NCBI GenBank assembly: GCA_016875315.1
Contig: VGRQ01000004.1
Span: 1-37,816 of the forward strand
Source of the DNA: Deltaproteobacteria bacterium
GTDB taxonomy: Bacteria > Myxococcota_A > UBA796 > SXON01
Reading direction: 5' to 3'
DNA length: 37,816 bases
Of the stretch, positions 32,455 through 37,816 are shown in pieces (positions within the stretch are counted from its first letter, which is position 1; the number at the start of each line of letters is the position of its first letter). The position numbers and the translations under genes are program-made. The notes beneath the pieces were generated by a model. It searched no databases. It saw only the letters and a program-made list of their open reading frames with translations, and was not told where the DNA came from.

Positions 32455-32472
32455 GCCCCACCCCTGGGGCAT
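32453..32472. promoter_or_regulatory. Inverted repeat overlapping a start codon
   Basis: Arms ATGCCCCA and TGGGGCAT with CCCC between. One arm overlaps the start codon of the minus-strand PH-like gene, and the repeat sits in the 64-bp gap before the FG-GAP gene. It could be an operator for the divergent pair or an RNA hairpin limiting translation of the PH-like gene. Confidence 0.4.
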
Positions 32473-32505
32473 CCATGCCCAGTACCGGGTTGGCGCCCGG
32501 TGGTG

Positions 32506-32511
32506 TAGGGT
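32506..32511 (+). promoter_or_regulatory. -10 element TAGGGT
   Basis: Ends 7 nt before the ATG of the FG-GAP lipoprotein gene; no Shine-Dalgarno. Weak hexamer but in the recurrent position. Confidence 0.35.
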
Positions 32512-32518
32512 GCCGGCC

Positions 32519-34357
32519 ATGCGACTCGTTCCCATCGGCCTCCTGGCCCTCGGCTGCTCCGACTACAACCTCTCGTCGCCCGCCAACCTCGACGAGGGGA
32601 AGGACGGCGACACCGCCTTCGACCCCGGCGACGACACCGAGGACTACGGCGCCTGCGGCAACGCCGACAAGGACCCGCGCGAGGTGTCGCTGGCGGAGGA
32701 CTGCGAGGCCGAGGCCATCACCGGCACCTTCACGCCCGAGATCAAGTGGCAACAGACGTCCGTGGGCGACACCTACACCACACCCGTGGTCGGCCACCTG
32801 ACCGACGACAATGGCAATGGCATGCTCGACGGCGGCGACACCCCGGACATCGTGGTGTCGAACGTGGCCGGTGTCACCTTCGCCCTGTCCGGCGCCGACG
32901 GCGCCATCCTCTGGCAGGGCGGCAACCTCGGCAGCGAGCCGATGACGCCCGCCATCGGCGACCTCGACGGCGACGGGTGGAACGATGTGGTGGGCGGCGG
33001 CGCCAGCGCCACCATCGCCCTCGACGGGCGCACCGGCACCCAGCTCTGGCGCATCTCCGCCTACGCGGGTGGCCACACGCCGCAGTGCGGCGCGGTGGGC
33101 ATCTACGACCTCGACGGCGACGGCGCCGCCGAGGTGGTGATCGGCCGCGACATCTACGAGGGGAGCACCGGGGCGCTGGCGGGTCGAGGGTCGTACGGCG
33201 ACGGCGCCGGCCACGAGTGGGCGGCCCCGATGGGCGTGGCGGCCGACATCGACCGCGACGGCGAGCTCGAAGTGGTGGTGGGGAACGCGCTGTACGACAA
33301 GCGCGGCACCACCAAGTGGTACAACAACAAGTCCGACGGATTCGTGGCGGTGGGCAACTTCGACGCCGACGACTACGGCGAGATCGTGGTCACCAGCACC
33401 GGCGACATGCGCCTGCAAGATCACGACGGGACGGTGATCTGGTCGAAGTCACGGGTCACCGGCGACACCATCGGCCCGCCCACCGTCGCCGACTTCGACG
33501 GCGATGGCGAGCCCGAGATCGGCGTGGCGGGCCACGACGTGTACGTGGTGGTCGAGACCAACGGCTCGGTGAAGTGGAGCCGCAGCACCAACGACTACAG
33601 CTCGGGCTTCACCGGCTCCTCCGTGTTCGACTTCGAGGGCGACGGCAAGGCCGAGGTGGTGTACGCCGACGAGAACGACGTGTTCGTGTACGACGGGGCC
33701 ACCGGCGCCATCAAGATGCAGGAAACACGACACAGCTCCGCCACCTGCTCCGAGTACCCCTCGATCGCCGACGTCGACAACGACGGGCACGCCGACATCA
33801 TCTACAGCTCCGGGGCCTACAGCGGCCGCGAGACGGGCGTGACGGTGATCAAGGACCAGGACGACAGCTGGATGCCGGCCCGCGCCGTGTGGAACCAGCA
33901 CGGCTACGCGATCACCAACGTCAACGACGACGGCAGCATCCCCGCCTCGCCGAGTGTCAACTGGGACACCTACAACAACTTCCGCTCCGGCGACCTGTCC
34001 GCCGCCACCGGAGGCGCGCTGACCGACGCGGTGCCGGTGCTCCACGACGTGTGCAACGAGGAGTGCGACGCCGACATGCTCCGGGTGACGGTGTCGGTGG
34101 GCAACCAGGGCCTCGTCGACATGCCGGCCGGGGTGCCCATCTCCCTGTGGTCGAAGAAGGCGTGGCTGGCCACGGAGTACACCACCGAGGACATCGCCCC
34201 GGGGGAGACGAGCGAGGGCATGGTGTTCAAGCTCGACCCGGACGACGTGGGCAGCAGCATCATCGTGCGGGCCGACGACGACAACGGCACCACGGTGGTG
34301 TCGGAGTGCGACGAGGACAACAACGAGATCGAGATCGAGAAGGGCCTCTGCGAGTAA
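32519..34357 (+). CDS. FG-GAP/VCBS repeat lipoprotein
   Basis: A 612-residue surface lipoprotein with signal MRLVPIGLLALGC (Cys13) and an acidic linker. Residues about 70-450 hold at least six beta-propeller blades with calcium-binding loops of the FG-GAP/VCBS type: PAIGDLDGDGWNDVVG, GIYDLDGDGAAEVVIG, AADIDRDGELEVVVG, VGNFDADDYGEIVV, VADFDGDGEPEIGVAG and IADVDNDGHADIIY. Residues 490-612 look like a CARDB-type Ig domain (MLRVTVSVGNQGLVDMPAG). Such integrin-like propellers occur in adhesins and sugar-binding surface proteins. It is a single gene facing the convergent dehydrogenase gene 13 bp away. Confidence 0.88.
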   Translation: MRLVPIGLLALGCSDYNLSSPANLDEGKDGDTAFDPGDDTEDYGACGNADKDPREVSLAEDCEAEAITGTFTPEIKWQQTSVGDTYTTPVVGHLTDDNGNGMLDGGDTPDIVVSNVAGVTFALSGADGAILWQGGNLGSEPMTPAIGDLDGDGWNDVVGGGASATIALDGRTGTQLWRISAYAGGHTPQCGAVGIYDLDGDGAAEVVIGRDIYEGSTGALAGRGSYGDGAGHEWAAPMGVAADIDRDGELEVVVGNALYDKRGTTKWYNNKSDGFVAVGNFDADDYGEIVVTSTGDMRLQDHDGTVIWSKSRVTGDTIGPPTVADFDGDGEPEIGVAGHDVYVVVETNGSVKWSRSTNDYSSGFTGSSVFDFEGDGKAEVVYADENDVFVYDGATGAIKMQETRHSSATCSEYPSIADVDNDGHADIIYSSGAYSGRETGVTVIKDQDDSWMPARAVWNQHGYAITNVNDDGSIPASPSVNWDTYNNFRSGDLSAATGGALTDAVPVLHDVCNEECDADMLRVTVSVGNQGLVDMPAGVPISLWSKKAWLATEYTTEDIAPGETSEGMVFKLDPDDVGSSIIVRADDDNGTTVVSECDEDNNEIEIEKGLCE

Positions 34358-34370
34358 TTCCGGGCCGGGG

Positions 34371-35219
34371 CTAGTACTTGTAGAAGCCCTCGCCGCTCTT
34401 CTGGCCGAGCTTGCCCTCGGCCACCATCTTCCGCATCAGCGCGGGCGGCTCGAAGGCCGGGTTGCCCAGCTCTCGCGCCAGGTACTCGCCGATGGCCATG
34501 CGCACGTCGAGCCCCACCATGTCGGTGAGCTTGAGCGGCCCCACCGGGTGGCGGTAGCCGAGCACCATCGCCTTGTCGATGTCGTCTGCGCTCGCGACGC
34601 CCTGCTCCACCATGCGGATGGCCTCCATGCCGAGGCAAACACCGAGCCGAGAGGTGGCGAACCCGGGGAAGTCCTGCACGGTGATGCACTCCTTGCCGAT
34701 CGCCACACCCCAGGCGCGCACGCGATCGAGCGTCGTGGCGCCGGTGGCGCCGTGTACGACGATCTCCAGCAGCGTCATGATGTGGACGGGGTTGAAGAAG
34801 TGGGTGCCGATCACCCGGCTGCCGTCGGCCACGGCCTGGGCGATGCGCGCCACCGACAACGACGAGGTGTTGGTGGCGAGCACGCAGTCTGCGCCCACGA
34901 TGGGCTCGAGCTGGCGGAAGAGGTCTTGCTTCAGCTCGAGCCGCTCGGGCACCGCCTCCACCACCACGTCGCAGCCGCCGAGATCGCCGAGCGCCGTGGT
35001 CACCGCGATGCGCGCGATGCTCGCGTCGCGCTGGGCCGGGCTCAGCTTGCCCTTCTCCACGCCCTTGTCGAGGTTGGCGGCGATCTTGCGCAGGCCAGCT
35101 TCCACGCGGGCGTTATCCACGTCGAAGAGCACCACGCTCTGGCCGGCCAGGGCGCAGGCGTGCGCGATGCCGTGGCCCATGGTGCCGGCGCCCACGACGC
35201 CGACGGTGCGGAAGGACAT
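34371..35219 (-). CDS. hbd: 3-hydroxybutyryl-CoA dehydrogenase
   Basis: A 282-residue NAD(P)-dependent dehydrogenase that oxidises 3-hydroxybutyryl-CoA (or reduces acetoacetyl-CoA). The length is exactly that of the short bacterial enzymes. The Rossmann motif is VGVVGAGTMGHGIA (about 6-19) with FDVDNARVE closing strand 2. CDVVVEAVPERLELK, LATNTSSLSVARIA, GTHFFNPVHIM (catalytic His) and DFPGFATSRLG follow, and GLDVRMAIGEYLARELG with a C-terminal GEGFYKY completes the family. GGAG lies 5 nt before the ATG. No other butyrate or PHB gene is in view, so its pathway here is open. Confidence 0.95.
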   Translation of the reverse strand: MSFRTVGVVGAGTMGHGIAHACALAGQSVVLFDVDNARVEAGLRKIAANLDKGVEKGKLSPAQRDASIARIAVTTALGDLGGCDVVVEAVPERLELKQDLFRQLEPIVGADCVLATNTSSLSVARIAQAVADGSRVIGTHFFNPVHIMTLLEIVVHGATGATTLDRVRAWGVAIGKECITVQDFPGFATSRLGVCLGMEAIRMVEQGVASADDIDKAMVLGYRHPVGPLKLTDMVGLDVRMAIGEYLARELGNPAFEPPALMRKMVAEGKLGQKSGEGFYKY

Positions 35220-35261
35220 GCGGTCTCCGGGAAGCGGCCCCCGGCTAACCCAGCCGGCGCG

Positions 35262-35291
35262 TTGCGCAGCGGCGCCAGGAGACGGTAAACT
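35262..35291 (+). promoter_or_regulatory. Promoter of the PHP lipoprotein gene (leaderless)
   Basis: TTGCGC (35262-35267), an 18-nt spacer and TAAACT (35286-35291), which ends 8 nt before the ATG at 35300. The nearest Shine-Dalgarno-like AGGAG is about 20 nt from the ATG, too far for normal use. Confidence 0.55.
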
Positions 35292-35299
35292 GGCCCAAC

Positions 35300-37456
35300 A
35301 TGCGGAGCATACTGTCGCTCGCGACGCTGGGGCTGCTCGCCTGCCAGGGCGAAGCGCCAGGGGCGAGTGTGCGGCGACCGGACTACCACGGGGTCGTCCG
35401 GCCGCCTCCGGTCGACACCGGCACCGGCACCGGCGACAGCGCCGACACCGGCACCGACACCGGCGTGTTGCCGCCGCCGCCGTGGCTGCGTGTCGACGAG
35501 CTGCCCACCGAGATCTACGCCGACGGTCGCTCCTCGGGGCGCCTTCTCGTCTCGGCCTTCGACGGACTCGGCAACCCCCTCCCCGACGGCGCTCGCCTCC
35601 CGGCAAGCATCAGCCTCGGCCGGGTGACGCTCCACCCGGTGCAAGGCGGCGTGGCCGAGGGCCGGGTGACGGCGGGCACCTGGGCCGGGGAGGCCGAGCT
35701 CCAGTTCGGCGCCTTCGTCATCGAGGGGCCCAGCACCATCGCCTTCCGGCGCGCCCCTCCGGTGAGCGCCCAGCTCCACATCCACGGCTCGTTCTCCGAG
35801 GGCACCGCCTCGATGCAGAGCCACGCCACCCAGGCCGACGCCCTGGGCCTCGACGTGGTGTGGTGGACCGACCACGAGCTGTCCTACTACCCGAGGGCCT
35901 ACCTCGAGCTTCCCGGCTTCGACTTCGAGAACGGGAGCCTCCAGCACGCGCTCGAGGCCAGCTGGCACACCGACGGCGAGGTGGTGGCCGAGTGGCGTGC
36001 CTACGTGGGGAGCTTCGACGAGGCCAGCGCCACCGCCACGGCGGCCGCGGCGCGGCACGGCGACTACGGCCTCCGCCTCAGCGGCGACCGGATCGCGAGG
36101 CTCGACGGCCTCCAGCAGGTGTTCGGGGTCAGCGTCGTCAGCCAGCCGCGGGTGCAGACGCACCAGCTCATGGCCGGCGTCCACCTCGGCTTCAGCTACC
36201 GCCCGGTGGCCACCAGCAGCGACTCCGCCCTCCTCGTGGAGATCCCCATCGGCCTCGACGCCGAGGAGACAAGCAGCGTGAATCACGGCTATCGCGTGGT
36301 TCTCTACCACCCCGCCGACACCAGCCTCGCAGAGGACGATGGCCGCACCGCCTGGGTTCCCCTCGCGGGCGACACCGGCCGGTGGAGCGAGGTGTCGGTC
36401 AACCTCTCCGACGTGGTGCAGGACGCCTTCCCGGAACTCGCGCTCGACGCGCACGTCGACCTCGCGCGCGCCGAGATCCGCACCTTGCACCGAGGCACCG
36501 TCACCTACGATCTCGACGACTTCGTGTTCTCCCAGGATGTCCGGGGGACCGACCTCCTCGCCGTCCAGCAGGCCTACCTCGACGGCCTCGGCACCACCGC
36601 GCGGCACCACGTGGGGCTCGAGTGGAGCTGGCTCCACGACGGGCACCTCACCGTGTTCGGGGAGAGCTGGAGCTTCATCCCCTTCTGGGACGGCGACGAC
36701 CACGACCTGTACGAGGGTGTCGACCAGGCGCACGGCGAGGGCTCGATCGTGGCGCTGGCGCACATGTTCGGCTCGTCCGCTCGCGTGCTCGACGAGGCGG
36801 AACGCCGGTCGACGGTGATGCAGACGATGGCGGAGTTACTGACCGCCGAGGCCTACGGCTGCGACCTGCTGGAAGTGGGCTACCGCGAGCGGGGGGGCAC
36901 GCTCGACGACCACCTCGCGGTGTGGGACACGCTCACCGAGCACGGTATCTACCTCACCGGCACCGGCGTGAGCGACAACCACCAGGACGCGGAGTGGTCG
37001 CTGTTCCCCAACAACCTCGTCACCTGGGTGTCCTCGCCGTCCGACTCCCGCGACGACCTCGTGTGGAACCTCCGCCGCGGCGTCGCCTGGTTTGGCGACC
37101 CGAACTACTTTCCCGGCGCCGAGGCGGAGATGACCCTGTCGGCCCCCGACCTGCGCGCCGACATGGGACAGGTGGTGGTGGGCGCGTCCGGTCCCACGCC
37201 CCTGACGTTTTCCTTCTCCCCTTCCAACGCCGCGTGGAGCGTTCGCCTCGTGCGCGACGGCGAGGTGTACGGCGAGTGGCCCGCCAGCCACGGCAGCACC
37301 TGGGAGATGGTGGTGATCGACGCCGGCGAGCCGGCCGCCTACCGGGTGGAGGTGCTCGACGACACCGGCACCCCCATCCTTCTCTCCAACTGGATCGCGT
37401 TCGCGGCCGACGACGGCGGCCAGTCGGTGCCCGGCTGGCGCGTGCCCGAGCCCTGA
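35300..37456 (+). CDS. PHP-domain lipoprotein
   Basis: A 718-residue lipoprotein with signal MRSILSLATLGLLAC (Cys15), a Thr/Gly/Asp repeat linker (TGTGTGDSADTGTDTG, 40-55) and an Ig-like domain (60-150). A PHP phosphoesterase-like site then appears: QLHIHGSFSEGTA (His160, His162), VVWWTDHE (Asp191, His192), later IVALAHMFG and GVSDNHQD (about residues 490-560), the spacing expected for a trinuclear metal site. Between the second and third motifs lies an insert of about 230 residues with a jelly-roll look (GDYGLRLSGDRI, TVTYDLDDFVF), perhaps a carbohydrate-binding module. A C-terminal beta domain closes it. The substrate is unknown. Ends 4 bp from the next convergent gene. Confidence 0.75.
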   Translation: MRSILSLATLGLLACQGEAPGASVRRPDYHGVVRPPPVDTGTGTGDSADTGTDTGVLPPPPWLRVDELPTEIYADGRSSGRLLVSAFDGLGNPLPDGARLPASISLGRVTLHPVQGGVAEGRVTAGTWAGEAELQFGAFVIEGPSTIAFRRAPPVSAQLHIHGSFSEGTASMQSHATQADALGLDVVWWTDHELSYYPRAYLELPGFDFENGSLQHALEASWHTDGEVVAEWRAYVGSFDEASATATAAAARHGDYGLRLSGDRIARLDGLQQVFGVSVVSQPRVQTHQLMAGVHLGFSYRPVATSSDSALLVEIPIGLDAEETSSVNHGYRVVLYHPADTSLAEDDGRTAWVPLAGDTGRWSEVSVNLSDVVQDAFPELALDAHVDLARAEIRTLHRGTVTYDLDDFVFSQDVRGTDLLAVQQAYLDGLGTTARHHVGLEWSWLHDGHLTVFGESWSFIPFWDGDDHDLYEGVDQAHGEGSIVALAHMFGSSARVLDEAERRSTVMQTMAELLTAEAYGCDLLEVGYRERGGTLDDHLAVWDTLTEHGIYLTGTGVSDNHQDAEWSLFPNNLVTWVSSPSDSRDDLVWNLRRGVAWFGDPNYFPGAEAEMTLSAPDLRADMGQVVVGASGPTPLTFSFSPSNAAWSVRLVRDGEVYGEWPASHGSTWEMVVIDAGEPAAYRVEVLDDTGTPILLSNWIAFAADDGGQSVPGWRVPEP

Positions 37457-37460
37457 ATCC

Positions 37461-37816
37461 TCACAGCCGGTAGTGCATCGTGTAGCGCGCGATGAGCGCG
37501 TCGCGATCGGCACGGACGGCGCGTACCTCGAGTCCGGTGTGGTCGCGCACCGCCGCCATCGCGCCCTCCTTCGCCGGGTCGTCGATCGCCACCACCAGCG
37601 AGTTGCCCTCCTTCCGGAGCGGGATCACGAGGTACTGGCGCACCATCCAGGTGGGCAGGAGGTTGAGGATCTCCTCCGCGATCCGGACGCGCAGCAGGTC
37701 GATGTCGGGCGGCGGCTCGTCGTACTCCTCGGGCGGCACCGGCTCGTCCTCGAACACCGAGCCCTTCTCGCCGGTGCTCGGCTTGTCGACCGCGGAGGGC
37801 GCCGGCTTGACGGCCA
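37461..37816 (-). CDS. GspE/MshE N-terminal domain protein (5' end beyond window)
   Basis: The C-terminal 117 codons of a gene that continues past the window edge. A Pro/Lys/Ser-rich linker and an acidic PPEEYDEPPPDID stretch lead to a compact domain, LRVRIAEEILNLLPTWMVRQ followed by YLVIPLRKEGNSLVVAIDDP and LEVRAVRADRDALIARYTMH. This is the MshEN/T2SSE_N fold, found at the front of type II secretion and type IV pilus ATPases, where some members bind cyclic di-GMP. Here it is at the very C-terminus with no ATPase after it. What lies N-terminal cannot be seen. A GTG at 37757 could be an internal start but the frame is open throughout. Confidence 0.75.
   Translation of the reverse strand, partial: AVKPAPSAVDKPSTGEKGSVFEDEPVPPEEYDEPPPDIDLLRVRIAEEILNLLPTWMVRQYLVIPLRKEGNSLVVAIDDPAKEGAMAAVRDHTGLEVRAVRADRDALIARYTMHYRL

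Noticed and set aside
35410-35465. Second phase-variable repeat in the PHP lipoprotein linker
   Set aside because: The ACCGGC-type units are 6 bp, so copy changes keep the frame; they only vary the Thr/Gly/Asp linker length.

Overview
The window is about 38 kb of very GC-rich DNA (roughly 70% by eye) and looks like a chromosome segment of a Myxococcota-type bacterium. The signs are a MYXO-CTERM-like sorting tail, an AgmX/PglI C-terminal domain protein, a MopE-like Asp/Cys repeat lipoprotein, RCC1-like and FG-GAP lipoproteins, a PAS/histidine-kinase/receiver hybrid and a start of a GspE/MshE N-terminal domain protein. Genes are packed tightly. Convergent neighbours often end within 0-3 bp of each other or share a CTAG, and operon genes overlap by ATGA or GTGA.

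Layout. 1-5062: a minus-strand run (ferritin-like DUF455/ATP-grasp fusion, small membrane protein, truB, start of an exported protein) divergent from an ABC-F ATPase. 5065-10655: LysR regulator, 5-formyl-THF cyclo-ligase, a small membrane protein, two START/SRPBCC proteins, an AgmX-domain protein, a methyltransferase and a MopE-like lipoprotein. 10688-11974: tRNA-Arg(UCU), a TPR protein, then a gene-poor stretch holding a 235-bp inverted-repeat element built from 31-bp units and flanked by what look like two orphan signal peptides. 11975-25746: an alpha-glucan degradation region. It has a GH13 isoamylase-type lipoprotein coupled to an outer-membrane beta-barrel and a small lipoprotein; a cytoplasmic GH13 amylase with a CBM20-like tail; and an oppositely oriented operon of a hexapeptide-repeat protein, a GH13 lipoprotein with a glycogen-binding domain, and a GH15-like enzyme. 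Two type II toxin-antitoxin modules sit in the middle. 25778-37816: a degenerate sensor kinase, two lipoproteins (one apparently phase-variable), a nucleotidyltransferase with a frameshifted partner, a flavin reductase, a PH-like membrane protein, an FG-GAP lipoprotein, 3-hydroxybutyryl-CoA dehydrogenase, a PHP-domain lipoprotein and a GspE-N fragment.

Main points of interest. (1) A lipoprotein gene (29085-30447) whose start codon, with a strong Shine-Dalgarno, is followed at once by four 8-bp tandem repeats that leave the signal peptide out of frame; two or five copies would restore it. (2) A recurring TANNNT hexamer 5-8 nt before start codons of genes without a Shine-Dalgarno, which suggests widespread leaderless transcription. 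(3) The glucan locus, which couples a beta-barrel to a surface-type debranching enzyme without SusCD or MalFGK-type genes in view. (4) The inverted-repeat element at 11482-11716. (5) Clusters of TGTATCA/TGATACA inside coding sequence. (6) Unusually short, uncharged signal peptides in many exported proteins.

All calls come from reading the sequence and from remembered family features; no search was run.
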